Shown piece after piece: positions 33,774-42,483 of a DNA stretch of 64,000 nt (position 1 is its first letter; the number at the start of each line of letters is the position of its first letter). This DNA is from Achromobacter veterisilvae. Lineage in GTDB: Bacteria; Pseudomonadota; Gammaproteobacteria; Burkholderiales; Burkholderiaceae_B. A program made the translations under genes and the position numbers. The DNA is taken from assembly GCF_900496975.1 (NCBI RefSeq), contig NZ_UFQC01000010.1, positions 62,001 through 126,000 of the forward strand, given 5' to 3'. The notes under the pieces are model-generated. The model saw only the letters and a list, made by a program, of their open reading frames with translations. It was not told where the DNA came from and did no database searches.

Positions 33774-34751
33774 ATGAAACCTATCGCTTCCCTCCTGGCA
33801 GCCGCCACCCTGAGCGTGTTCTGTCAACAGGCCGCGTTTGCCTCGCAAGAAGCCGCGTATCCGTCCAAGCCCGTCAAGATCGTGGTCGGCTACGCGCCGG
33901 GCGGCTCTTCCGATGCCGTGGCCAGGCTGGTGGCCGGGCGCCTGTCGGAGAAGCTGGGCCAGACCTTCGTGGTGGAGAACCGCCCGGGCGCGGCCAGCAA
34001 CATCGCGGCCGCCACGGTGGCACGATCGCCCAATGACGGCTACACCATCCTGCTGGGCTCGAACGCCAGCACCATCAACGTGTCGCTGTACAAGGATCTG
34101 CCCTTCGACTTCCAGAAGGATTTCGAGCCGGTGGCGCTGCTGACGCGCTTTCCCAACATCATGGTGGTGAACAACACCGTGCCGGCGAAGTCGGTGCAGG
34201 AGTTCATCGGCTATGCCAAGGCGAATCCCAAGGGCATTTTCTTCGCGTCGTCGGGCGCGGGTTCGTCGACGCGCCTGTCGGCCGAACTGTTCAAGATGAT
34301 GGCGGGCGTGGAAATGGAACACGTCCAATACAAAGGCAGCGCGCCGGCCCTCACGGACCTGATGGCCGGCCGGATCCAGGTGATGTTCGACACCGCCCCG
34401 TCCGTCATGCCCCTCATCAAGGGCGACAAGCTGCGCGCGCTGGGCGTCACCAGCGCCAGCCCGCAGCCCTTCGCGCCGGAGATCCCGACGATAGACGCGA
34501 GCGGCGTCAAGGGCTATGAGATGACGTCCTGGTACGCCCTGTTCGTGCCCGCCGGCACGCCGGCCGGCATCGTGGACAAGCTGAACAAGGAAGTCAACGC
34601 GATCCTGGAAGAGAAGGACACCCAGGAGAAACTCGCCGGCATGGTGGCGACGCCGGGCGGCGGCACGCCGGAAGAACTGCGCAAGCACGTGGCCTCGGAA
34701 ATCGCCAAATATGGCGAAGTGGTCAAGGCCTCCGGCGCCACCGCTGACTAG
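33774..34751 (+). CDS. Bug-family (TTT) solute-binding protein
   Basis: 325 aa from ATG 33774, signal peptide ASLLAAATLSVFCQQAAFAS. Bug motifs: KPVKIVVGYAPGGSSDAVAR, VVENRPGAASN, VQYKGSAPALTDLMAG and FVPAGTPAGIV. First gene of a pair with the M81 peptidase (11-nt gap), suggesting that it captures the compound the peptidase-like enzyme hydrolyses. The Shine-Dalgarno is weak. An upstream open frame of over 370 codons is a shadow of the LysR gene. Confidence 0.9.
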   Translation: MKPIASLLAAATLSVFCQQAAFASQEAAYPSKPVKIVVGYAPGGSSDAVARLVAGRLSEKLGQTFVVENRPGAASNIAAATVARSPNDGYTILLGSNASTINVSLYKDLPFDFQKDFEPVALLTRFPNIMVVNNTVPAKSVQEFIGYAKANPKGIFFASSGAGSSTRLSAELFKMMAGVEMEHVQYKGSAPALTDLMAGRIQVMFDTAPSVMPLIKGDKLRALGVTSASPQPFAPEIPTIDASGVKGYEMTSWYALFVPAGTPAGIVDKLNKEVNAILEEKDTQEKLAGMVATPGGGTPEELRKHVASEIAKYGEVVKASGATAD

Positions 34752-34762
34752 GCTTTCGTATC

Positions 34763-36208
34763 ATGCGCGTTTTTACCGGTTCGCTGGCGACGGAGACCAA
34801 CACCTTCGCCCCATTGCCCACGTCGCGGGATGACTTTGCCGATCGGGGCTATTTCCCCGCCGGCACCCATCCGCCGGAGATGACGATTTTCAGCGGACCG
34901 CTGTGGGCCGCGCGCCAGCGTGGCGCGCAGCATGGCTGGGAAGTGATCGAAGGCATGGCCGCGGGCGCGCAGCCCAGCGGCATCACGACCCGCCATGCCT
35001 ATGAATCGCTGCGCGATGAACTGCTGCGCGACCTGCGCCAGGCGCTGCCCGTCGACATGGTGGTGCTGGGCCTGCACGGCGCGATGGTGGCCGACGGCTA
35101 CGAGGATTGCGAGGGCGACCTGCTGGCCCGCGTGCGCGGGATCGTGGGTCGAGGCGTGGTGGTGGGCGCCGAACTGGACCCGCACTGCCATCTGTCCGAC
35201 GCCATGGTGGCGAACGCCGACATCCTGGTGGCCTACAAGGAATACCCCCACACCGATATCCGCGAGCGCGCGCTGGAGCTGGTGGACTTCTGCGCGGCCC
35301 AGGCCGAAGGGCGCATTTGCCCGGTGGCCGCGGTGGTGGACTGCGAGATGGCCGTGACCATCCGGACTCCACAAGAACCGGCCAGAAGCTATATCGACAG
35401 ACTGAGCGCACTTGAGGACAAGGACGGGATCCTTTCCATCTCGGTGGTGCACGGCTTCCCCTGGGGCGACGTGCCCGATATGGGCACCAAACTGCTGGTG
35501 TACGCGGACGGCGACGCGCGGGCCGCGCAAGCCCTCGCCCGCCGCCTCGCCGACGAACTGATCGGCCTGCGCGAACGCCTCACCCCCGTCTACCCGGATG
35601 CGGACCAGGCCATCGACCAGGCGCTTGCCTGCGGCGCGGCGCCGGTGGTGATCGCGGACGCGGCCGACAATCCCGGCGGCGGCGGCGCGGGCGACTCCAC
35701 CTTCATGCTGCGCCGCCTGCGCGAACGCGGGATCGGCAACGTGGCGGTGGGGCCGCTGTGGGACCCCGTCGCCGTGCGCATCGCCTTCAGCGCCGGGGTG
35801 GGCGCGCGCTTGCCGCTGCGCATCGGCGGCAAGATCGGGCCCCTGTCGGGCGCGCCCCTTGATCTGGTTTGCATTGTGAAAAGCCTGGTCCCGGGCATGA
35901 TCATGACGGGGCTGTCCGGCTCGCCGGCCGCGGTGGGCAATGCCGCGCTGGTGGAGGCCGACGGCATCGAGATCGTGCTGATCACGGTGCGCGCGCAGGC
36001 GCTGCATACCGACGTCTTCACCCAGCTAGGCTGCCGGCTGGAGGAAAAGGCGCTGATCGTGGTCAAGTCCGCGCAGCACTTCCACGCGGCGTTTTCACAG
36101 GTGGCCCGGCACATCGTCTACGCCGACGCGCCGGGTTCGGTGGCGCTCGATCTGCGCGCCCTGCCTTATCGGCGCGTGCGGCGGCCCAAGTGGCCGATGG
36201 ACGCCTGA
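34763..36208 (+). CDS. M81-family metallopeptidase (MlrC-like)
   Basis: 481 aa. N-terminal DUF1485-type domain with LATETNTFAPL, LHGAMVADGYEDCEGDLL, ELDPHCHLSD and KEYPHTD, the likely zinc-ligand segments; C-terminal MlrC domain with ADNPGGGGAGDST. The founding member, microcystinase MlrC, cuts the linear Adda-bearing peptide; most homologues are in Bug-linked operons and their substrates are unknown. Probably a cytoplasmic amidohydrolase acting on whatever the Bug protein binds. Confidence 0.87.
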   Translation: MRVFTGSLATETNTFAPLPTSRDDFADRGYFPAGTHPPEMTIFSGPLWAARQRGAQHGWEVIEGMAAGAQPSGITTRHAYESLRDELLRDLRQALPVDMVVLGLHGAMVADGYEDCEGDLLARVRGIVGRGVVVGAELDPHCHLSDAMVANADILVAYKEYPHTDIRERALELVDFCAAQAEGRICPVAAVVDCEMAVTIRTPQEPARSYIDRLSALEDKDGILSISVVHGFPWGDVPDMGTKLLVYADGDARAAQALARRLADELIGLRERLTPVYPDADQAIDQALACGAAPVVIADAADNPGGGGAGDSTFMLRRLRERGIGNVAVGPLWDPVAVRIAFSAGVGARLPLRIGGKIGPLSGAPLDLVCIVKSLVPGMIMTGLSGSPAAVGNAALVEADGIEIVLITVRAQALHTDVFTQLGCRLEEKALIVVKSAQHFHAAFSQVARHIVYADAPGSVALDLRALPYRRVRRPKWPMDA

Positions 36209-36212
36209 ACAG

Positions 36213-36842
36213 TCAGATGCCGCTCGGCGGCGGCAGGGTTTCGCAAAAAGCGGCGCGGCCGGAAGCCTGGGCGAACCACTGATCCAGGAACGGCCGGCCT
36301 TCGCGCCACTTCCAGACGGTGTGCCGGCGCTCCGCGTATCCCAGCACCGCGGCCAGCGCGAGGAATCCCGCATCGACCGTCGAGAATGCACCTTGCGCGG
36401 CCTGGGATTCCAGCACATCGGCGACCCGGTTCGCCCGGCCAAGCTCCAGCGCAATGACGGAAGGGCTGCGTTCGGATGCCGGCCGACGCAGCTCGCGGTT
36501 CCAGACTGCGACGCCGTCGAGCAGGCCCAGCACGCGCCCGTACGCGGCCTGGCCCGAGGCGCTGGCGGGCATCATGCCCGGCCGGCCGCCATGGCCGTCC
36601 AGCCAGCCCAGGATCAGCGTGGTCTCGGTAAGAGTCGTGCCGTCCGGCAGCGCGAGCGCGGGCACGCGGCCGACGGGGTTGTAGGGCAACACCGCGGCGG
36701 CGGGGTCGCGCAGCGTGGTGACCGCCTCGTCCACGGCCTGCGCCAGCCCTCTTTCGCGCAACGCCATGCGGCAGATGCGGGCATAGGGCGATCCCTCGGA
36801 GTAAAAGAGCCGAGGCTTTCCTGCTGAAGATGAATCCGTCAT
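36213..36842 (-). CDS. Glutathione S-transferase-family protein
   Basis: 209 aa. Thioredoxin-like N-terminal domain with SEGSPYARICRMALRERGL, NPVGRVPALALPDG (the cis-Pro) and LTETTLILGWLDG; C-terminal all-helical domain follows. The SPYARICRM pattern fits beta-class-like GSTs using Ser/Cys. The 3' end is 4 bp from the M81 peptidase stop (convergent). Substrate unknown. Confidence 0.87.
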   Translation of the reverse strand: MTDSSSAGKPRLFYSEGSPYARICRMALRERGLAQAVDEAVTTLRDPAAAVLPYNPVGRVPALALPDGTTLTETTLILGWLDGHGGRPGMMPASASGQAAYGRVLGLLDGVAVWNRELRRPASERSPSVIALELGRANRVADVLESQAAQGAFSTVDAGFLALAAVLGYAERRHTVWKWREGRPFLDQWFAQASGRAAFCETLPPPSGI

Positions 36843-37035
36843 CGGAGGCGGTCCTGACTGTCTGGGTAGGGATGCCTATTTTGCATTGCGGCGGCCAGGC
36901 GTGCCTGCGCGCGTCCGCAACCGTGTAACGAAACGTCGCGGCGGTCCTTCGCCGCCCGTTTATGATGGCGGAGTGCGAGTGCGCCCAAATGCGTTACTCT
37001 CCCCTCCCCTATCATTTCCCGCAAGGAGCCTCCTC

Positions 37036-37317
37036 ATGGCACAAGCCTCCGCCCGCCACATCCTCGTCTCCACCGAAGACAAGGCCAACGAACTCAAGAC
37101 CGCCATCGAGAACGGCGCCGACTTCGCCCAACTGGCCAAGGAAAACTCCAGTTGCCCGTCCAGCCGCGACGGCGGCAACCTGGGCTCGTTCGGCCCCGGC
37201 CAGATGGTCAAGGAATTCGACACCGTGGTGTTCAGCGCCCCGGTCGGCGTGGTCCAGGGCCCGGTGAAGACCCAATTCGGCTACCACCTGGTCGAAGTGA
37301 CCAGCCGCAAGGACTGA
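37036..37317 (+). CDS. ppiC: Parvulin-type peptidyl-prolyl cis-trans isomerase
   Basis: 93 aa, the size of E. coli PpiC, a stand-alone parvulin domain without signal peptide: ASARHILVSTEDKANELK, SSCPSSRDGGNLGSFGPGQMVKEFD, VGVVQGPVKTQFGYHLVEV. Catalyses proline isomerisation in the cytoplasm. AAGGAG lies before ATG 37036; a 5' extension of the frame is non-coding. A strong terminator follows at 37340. Confidence 0.95.
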   Translation: MAQASARHILVSTEDKANELKTAIENGADFAQLAKENSSCPSSRDGGNLGSFGPGQMVKEFDTVVFSAPVGVVQGPVKTQFGYHLVEVTSRKD

Positions 37318-37339
37318 GTCTCTCGGATTCCAGCAAACA

Positions 37340-37372
37340 GGCCGCCGCCAGAAGATCTGGCGGCGGCCTTTT
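37340..37372 (+). terminator. Intrinsic terminator after ppiC
   Basis: 13-bp perfect stem: left arm 37340-37352, loop AGA, right arm 37356-37368, then TTTTC. It starts 23 nt after the ppiC stop and also faces the convergent LysR gene. Confidence 0.92.
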
Positions 37373-37400
37373 CATTTGCTTCCGCCTTCGGATTGCGACT

Positions 37401-38300
37401 TCAGGCGGGCTGCGCCGCCGCGCGCAGGCAATCCGCGAAGGCGTTCAGGCCCGCGCTGTCGCGACGCCCGCTGCGGGTAACGATGGCGTAATCCAGGGCC
37501 ACGCGCGGCGTCAGGTCACGGAGGGTCACGCGCCAGCGCGTACCCGTCAGCGCGGCAAACGAGGGCACCACAGCCTGGCCCAGGCCGGCCTCGACCATGG
37601 CCAGCAACGTTTCCAGATGGCTATAGACACGACGCGCAGTGGACTGCGCGGCGTCGGGCATGCTCGGGACGTGCCGGTCTATCAGTTGCTGGATGGGGTT
37701 GCTCGGCGGCAGCACGATGAGGCTGGCGGGATCCAGCCGCTGCCACGACAACGGAGCCCGGCGCGTTTTGGGGGCCAGCGTCGCCGGCTGGGCTAGTACC
37801 AGTTCAGCGGGAAACAGCCCGCGCCTGCGCATGCCGGCGGTCTTCTGGAAGAAGGCGCCAAATCCGGCGTCCAGGGTGCCGTCCTCCACTCCCTGCTGGA
37901 TCAGGCCACGGTCCATGTCGGCCACTTCGACGCGCCATTCCGGCTGCGCCTCGGCATAGGCCCGAAGCACCTGCGGCAAGATGCTGCTGGCGATGAGCGG
38001 CGTGACGCCGACCCGAAGCACGCGCGCCCGCGGCTTGTTGGCCGCGGCCAACTGGCGCATCGTTTCCACCAATTCGTCGACCGTGCGCTGTGCGACGGGC
38101 AGCAGCGTGCGGCCCGCGTCGGTAAGCAGCACCGCACGGGTACTGCGCTCGAACAGCCGGCACCCGACCGTCTGCTCGAATTCACGCACCATCGCGCTTA
38201 ACCCAGCCTGCGTCACGTGCAACTGGGCCGCGGCTTTGGTGAAGCTCGCGTGTTCGGCAACAGCCAGAAATCCGCGCAACTGGCGTAGAGAGAAATTCAT
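37401..38300 (-). CDS. LysR-family transcriptional regulator
   Basis: 299 aa. HTH: FSLRQLRGFLAVAEHASFTKAAAQLHVTQAGLSAMVREFEQTVG. Divergent from the Bug/monooxygenase pair across 155 bp that contain an 8-bp inverted repeat (38318-38340), so it probably controls uptake and hydroxylation of an aromatic acid. Effector domain intact. Confidence 0.92.
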   Translation of the reverse strand: MNFSLRQLRGFLAVAEHASFTKAAAQLHVTQAGLSAMVREFEQTVGCRLFERSTRAVLLTDAGRTLLPVAQRTVDELVETMRQLAAANKPRARVLRVGVTPLIASSILPQVLRAYAEAQPEWRVEVADMDRGLIQQGVEDGTLDAGFGAFFQKTAGMRRRGLFPAELVLAQPATLAPKTRRAPLSWQRLDPASLIVLPPSNPIQQLIDRHVPSMPDAAQSTARRVYSHLETLLAMVEAGLGQAVVPSFAALTGTRWRVTLRDLTPRVALDYAIVTRSGRRDSAGLNAFADCLRAAAQPA

Positions 38301-38317
38301 GTACGGACCTGCAAGGT

Positions 38318-38340
38318 ATTAACAATCAAAAGTTGTTAAT
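38318..38340. promoter_or_regulatory. Candidate LysR operator
   Basis: Inverted repeat ATTAACAA-N7-TTGTTAAT in an AT-rich patch, 18 bp upstream of the LysR ATG and about 115 bp upstream of the Bug start. It holds T-N11-A (T38319, A38331). Confidence 0.6.
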
Positions 38341-38455
38341 GAACAAAATAGCGTAGTTTTACTTGTTTATCCGTTTAGGTTGCAATAGATCAATGCGTTG
38401 CCTTCCGATTGAGATGGCTCAAAACAATAAGCGCAGTTCCCTTCAGGAGACGAAC

Positions 38456-39430
38456 TTGTTCCGACTTTCCCCGCGAATCGCCGCGGCGTTCGCCATTGCA
38501 TGCGCGGCCGTTGCCCCCATGTCCGCCGCGCTGGCGGCCTTCCCCGAAAAGCCCATCCGGCTGGTGGTGCCCTTCCCGCCGGGCGGTCCGACCGATACGA
38601 GCGCGCGCCTGTTCAGCAAGACAATGGCCGAGCAGCTTGGTCAGCCCGTCATCGTGGAAAACCGCGCGGGCGCGGGCGGTTCCGTAGGCACCACTTCGGT
38701 CACGCGCGAGCAGCCCGATGGCTACACCTTGCTATGGGGCGGCACCAGCAGCATGGTGGTTGCGCCGGCGCTCTACCCTAAGCTGGACTATGACCCGATT
38801 GCTTCCTTTACCCCGATCGGGATGGCGGTGCGAGGCCCCCTCATTCTGGTGAGTCGCCCCGCCCTGCCCAGCCCGGACCTGAAGGCACTGCTCGATCTCT
38901 CGCGGCGCCAGCCGCTGACGGTGGCGTCGGCCGGCACCGGTTCAGTCGGCCATCTGACCGCAGAACTGTTCGACCGCAGCGCGGGCGTGGAAATCCTGCA
39001 CATCCCGTATCGCGGCGGCGCGCCGGCGCTGAGCGATGTTCTGGGCGGCCAGGTGGATCTGCTGTTCGACACGGTGACGCTGCTGTATCCGCAGATCGCG
39101 GCGCAAAAGTTGCGCGCCTACGCGGTCACCGGCGCTCAGCGCTACCCGCAATTGCCCGATGTCCCCACGGTTGCCGAAGTGCTGGGCAAGCCCTTTGAAG
39201 CGTATTCCTGGTTCGGCCTGATGGCCCCCGCCAATACGCCGCAGCCGGTTATCGAGCGGCTGACCAAAGCGCTGGGCGCCGCGGCTCGCGATCCCGAGGT
39301 CAAGCGCCAACTCGCCGACCTCGGCCTCGAACCTGTGGGCGATACGCCCGAGCAGTTCGCGCAGTCGATCCGCACCGACCTGGACAAGTGGTCCCTGGTC
39401 GTCAAACAAGCCGGCATCAAGCCGGACTAA
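38456..39430 (+). CDS. Bug-family (TTT) solute-binding protein
   Basis: 324 aa if it starts at TTG 38456, which has TTCAGGAGACGAAC upstream and gives a clean signal peptide (RIAAAFAIACAAVAPMSAALA). ATG 38414 or 38363 would add 14 or 31 polar residues and lack a ribosome-binding site. Bug motifs: KPIRLVVPFPPGGPTDTSAR, VIVENRAGAGGSVG, IPYRGGAPALSDVLGG, LMAPANTPQPV. Directly followed by the flavin monooxygenase, so an aromatic acid ligand is likely. Confidence 0.88.
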   Translation: MFRLSPRIAAAFAIACAAVAPMSAALAAFPEKPIRLVVPFPPGGPTDTSARLFSKTMAEQLGQPVIVENRAGAGGSVGTTSVTREQPDGYTLLWGGTSSMVVAPALYPKLDYDPIASFTPIGMAVRGPLILVSRPALPSPDLKALLDLSRRQPLTVASAGTGSVGHLTAELFDRSAGVEILHIPYRGGAPALSDVLGGQVDLLFDTVTLLYPQIAAQKLRAYAVTGAQRYPQLPDVPTVAEVLGKPFEAYSWFGLMAPANTPQPVIERLTKALGAAARDPEVKRQLADLGLEPVGDTPEQFAQSIRTDLDKWSLVVKQAGIKPD

Positions 39431-39450
39431 CCTTCTTCCGACGCAGCAAT

Positions 39451-40662
39451 ATGTCTCACACATCGACGTCCGATCCCCTGTTCCTAATCGCCGGCGCAGG
39501 CCTCGGCGGGTTGACCGCCGCGCTGGCCCTGCAGCGGCGCGGCCTGCGCGTGCGCGTGCTGGAGCAGGCGCAGGTGCTGCGCGAAGTCGGCGCCGGCATC
39601 CAGCTCAGCGCCAACGCGAACCGCGTGCTCTACCAGTTGGGCCTGGAGGACGCGTTGATGGAAGTCGCCCGCCCCACGGCTGGCAAGCGCATCCGGCTGT
39701 GGTCCAGCGGACGGACCTGGCCGCTGTTCGATCTGGGCGCGGAATCGGTTGCCCGCTACGGCTATCCGTACCTGACGATTTACCGCGCCGATCTGCATCA
39801 GATCCTCGCGCGCGCTGTGATGGCCAATGATCCCGAGGCCATCACGCTGGGCGCGCGCGTTGCGGAATTCACCCAGCACGAAAGCGGCGTCACAGTGACG
39901 CTGGAATCGGGCAAGCGCATAGATGGCACGGCGCTGATCGGGGCCGACGGCGTGCATTCCCGGGTACGCGCGGCGCTATTCGGCGCGGACGCCGCAACGT
40001 TCTCCGGCACGGTTGCCTGGCGCGGCGTCATCCCGGCCGAGAAGCTGCCGGCGCATCTGCGCGAGCCCTACGCCTGCAACTGGGTCGGGCCTGGCGCGCA
40101 CGTGATCCACTACCCGTTGCGGCAGGGCAAGCTGGTGAACTTCGTGGGCATTCTGGAGCGCGACGATTGGCAGGTGGAATCCTGGACCGAGCGAGGCAGC
40201 GTGGAGGAATGCGCCCGGGACTTCCAGGGCTGGCATGAGGATGTGCAGACGCTGATCCATGCGTTGGACGAACCCTACAAGTGGGCTCTGATGCTGCGCG
40301 AGCCACTGCCGGTATGGTCGCAGGGCCGGGTAACGCTGCTGGGCGACGCCTGCCATCCGACGCTGCCCACGCTGGCCTCCGGCGCGGCGATGGCGATCGA
40401 GGACGGCTATGTGCTCGCTCGCGCGCTGGAATCGCGGCCCGGCGATATTCCGCAGGCCTTCAGACACTACGAAGCCGCGCGCGTGGAGCGGGCATCGCGA
40501 GTGGTGCGCGGTTCGGCCGAAAACGCGCGGCGCTTCCACAATCCGGCGCTGGAGCACGCGGAAGGCGCGGCCGAATATGTAGACCGCGAGTGGAACGAAA
40601 CCCGTGTGCGTGAACGCTACGAGTGGCTCTTCAGCTACAACGCGGACGAAGCGCCGGTCTGA
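39451..40662 (+). CDS. FAD-dependent aromatic monooxygenase (salicylate hydroxylase-like)
   Basis: 403 aa class A flavoprotein hydroxylase. GxGxxG motif AGAGLGGLTAALALQRRG (residues about 13-30), DG motif GADGVHSRVRAALFG, and GD motif VTLLGDACHPTLPTLASGAAMAIEDG. Similar in outline to salicylate 1-hydroxylase, 3-hydroxybenzoate 6-hydroxylase and 6-hydroxynicotinate 3-monooxygenase; these cannot be told apart by eye. It follows the Bug gene by 20 nt and is followed by a strong terminator, so the two make one unit. Confidence 0.88.
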   Translation: MSHTSTSDPLFLIAGAGLGGLTAALALQRRGLRVRVLEQAQVLREVGAGIQLSANANRVLYQLGLEDALMEVARPTAGKRIRLWSSGRTWPLFDLGAESVARYGYPYLTIYRADLHQILARAVMANDPEAITLGARVAEFTQHESGVTVTLESGKRIDGTALIGADGVHSRVRAALFGADAATFSGTVAWRGVIPAEKLPAHLREPYACNWVGPGAHVIHYPLRQGKLVNFVGILERDDWQVESWTERGSVEECARDFQGWHEDVQTLIHALDEPYKWALMLREPLPVWSQGRVTLLGDACHPTLPTLASGAAMAIEDGYVLARALESRPGDIPQAFRHYEAARVERASRVVRGSAENARRFHNPALEHAEGAAEYVDREWNETRVRERYEWLFSYNADEAPV

Positions 40663-40684
40663 TTCCGCTTGTTTTTAGAATAAT

Positions 40685-40725
40685 GCCGCCGCCGGGCTCT
40701 CCCTGGCAGCGGCTTTTTTATTTTT
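40685..40725 (+). terminator. Intrinsic terminator after the monooxygenase gene
   Basis: Stem-loop GCCGC-c-GCCGGG / CCC-t-GGC-a-GCGGC with a CTCT loop, followed by TTTTTTATTTTT. It lies in the 86-bp convergent gap and probably also limits readthrough toward the sugar ABC operon. Confidence 0.88.
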
Positions 40726-40748
40726 GGGCCCTGCGGCAAGAAGCCGCA

Positions 40749-41489
40749 TCACTCCCTGCCCGTCATCACCATATGCGCCAGCGCATCCGCGTCCAGCCCG
40801 GCCACGTCGCGTTCGATGACCTTCATGCCGCTCTTCAGGATCGCCACGCGGTCGGCCAGCGCGACCACGTCCGCCATGTTGTGGCTGATGAGGATGACGG
40901 TGCGGCCTTCGTCGCGCAGCTTGCGCACCAGGTTCAGCACCAGCGCGGTTTCCTTGACGCCCAGCGCGGCGGTGGGTTCGTCCATGATGACGACGCGGGC
41001 ATCCCAGCGCAGCGCGCGGGCGATGGCGACGGCCTGGCGCTGTCCGCCGGACATGCGCTCGACGGGGCGTTCCATGTCGTCGATGGGCACGGACAGGCGC
41101 TGCAGGTAGCCGCGCGCATCCTGCGCCATGCGGCGCTTGTCCAGCACGCTGAACGGGCCCACGCGGCGCACCAGTTCGGCGCCCATGAAGATGTTTTCCC
41201 AGATGGACAGGCGCGGGGCCAGCGCCAGGTCCTGGTAGATGGTGGCGATGCCCTGCACCAGCGCGTCATGGGGCGAAGCGAACACCACCTTCGTGCCGTC
41301 CAGGCTGAGTTCGCCGCCGCTGGGTTCCTGCGCGCCGGAGACGATGCGGATCAGCGTGGACTTGCCCGCGCCGTTGTCGCCGCAGATGGCCATGACCTTG
41401 CCTTGCGGCACGTCCAGGTCTATGCCTTTCAAGGCCTCGACGGCGCCGTAGGATTTCCTGATCTGGCGTAGCGACAACGCGGCGGACAT
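40749..41489 (-). CDS. Sugar ABC transporter ATP-binding protein, single-domain
   Basis: 246 aa. Walker A CGDNGAGKSTLIRIVSG, signature MSGGQRQAVAIARAL, Walker B VVIMDEPTAALG, switch His in LISHNMADV. CUT2-type sugar importers often have a 500-aa fused ATPase (RbsA); this is a single copy, as in the FrcA type. Last gene of the minus operon (kinase, permease, binding protein, ATPase), 13 nt after the binding protein gene. Confidence 0.92.
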   Translation of the reverse strand: MSAALSLRQIRKSYGAVEALKGIDLDVPQGKVMAICGDNGAGKSTLIRIVSGAQEPSGGELSLDGTKVVFASPHDALVQGIATIYQDLALAPRLSIWENIFMGAELVRRVGPFSVLDKRRMAQDARGYLQRLSVPIDDMERPVERMSGGQRQAVAIARALRWDARVVIMDEPTAALGVKETALVLNLVRKLRDEGRTVILISHNMADVVALADRVAILKSGMKVIERDVAGLDADALAHMVMTGRE

Positions 41490-41502
41490 GGCGGCTGGAC
41501 TC

Positions 41503-42465
41503 TTACTTGGCGGGTTGCAGGAATTTCTGGACGTTGGAGGCGTCGACCAGCACGGAATCCATGAAGAGGTAGGGGCCGGCGGCGACGTTCTCCCTGGGCT
41601 CCTTCTTGACGACGATGCGGTCGATGGCGTCGACGGCGGTGGCGCCCAGTTGTTCGAACGGAATCATCATGGTGGCGGTGATGAGGCTGGCCGGATCCGC
41701 GATGCGGCGATACGTTTCGGGGCCGCCGTCGACGGACACCAGGGTGATGTCGCCCTTCTTCAGGCCCTGGGCCTGGAGCAGGTCGTCGATGACGTAGGCC
41801 TGGCCGTCGAACGAGGCCCAGACGCCCTTGAACTGGCCCTGGTGGCGCAGGAACAGCGCCTGCATGCCGTTGCGCACGTCGTCGCGCCAGCTCTGGGTGC
41901 GGGCCATGCTGAACTTGGCCAGGTCCTTAACGGCCGTGTTCTCGGTCAGGACGGCGTCCAGCATCTTGCCGCGGATGCGCGTGCCGGAGTTGCCGTCGAA
42001 GCGGGCGGACAGGATGTTGCCCTGGTAGCCCATCTTGCCCAGCAGGTACAGGACCGACTGGGCGCCGGTGGCGTATTCATTGACCTCGACGTCGAACAGC
42101 ATGTGCGGGCTGGCGCCGGACATGACGCCGACCACGGGGATGCCCTTTTCCTTCGCGGCCTGGAGCTGGGCGTCGGTTTCCACGGGCTTGCCCATGGCGA
42201 TGACGATGGCGTCGACCTTCTTGTTGACCAGGGTGTCGAGTTGCTCGGCCAGCTTGGGCAAGGACCCTTCGGCGTTCAACTGGGTGACGGTCCAGCCCTT
42301 TTCGCGAGCGGCGCCGGCCGCGGCGTTGGCGACGCGGGCGTGGGTTTCCGAAGACATCTGGAACGCGACGATGCCCACGTCGAAGGCGTGGGCGGCGGCG
42401 CTGGCGGCCAGCGCCTGCGCGGCGAACGCGGCAAGCGCCAGGGTGCGCGTCAAGGATTTACGCAT
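41503..42465 (-). CDS. Sugar ABC transporter substrate-binding protein (Peripla_BP_4)
   Basis: 320 aa with signal peptide ending SAAAHAFD. It resembles ribose/xylose-type periplasmic binding proteins: VGIVAFQMSSETHARVANAAAGAAREKGW, LNAEGSLPKLAEQLDTLVNKKVDAIVI, SVDGGPETYRRIAD. It captures a pentose, polyol or similar sugar; an FGGY kinase in the operon would phosphorylate it. The particular sugar is unknown. Confidence 0.92.
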   Translation of the reverse strand: MRKSLTRTLALAAFAAQALAASAAAHAFDVGIVAFQMSSETHARVANAAAGAAREKGWTVTQLNAEGSLPKLAEQLDTLVNKKVDAIVIAMGKPVETDAQLQAAKEKGIPVVGVMSGASPHMLFDVEVNEYATGAQSVLYLLGKMGYQGNILSARFDGNSGTRIRGKMLDAVLTENTAVKDLAKFSMARTQSWRDDVRNGMQALFLRHQGQFKGVWASFDGQAYVIDDLLQAQGLKKGDITLVSVDGGPETYRRIADPASLITATMMIPFEQLGATAVDAIDRIVVKKEPRENVAAGPYLFMDSVLVDASNVQKFLQPAK

Positions 42466-42483
42466 GGTGGTTTCCCCTTCCGG

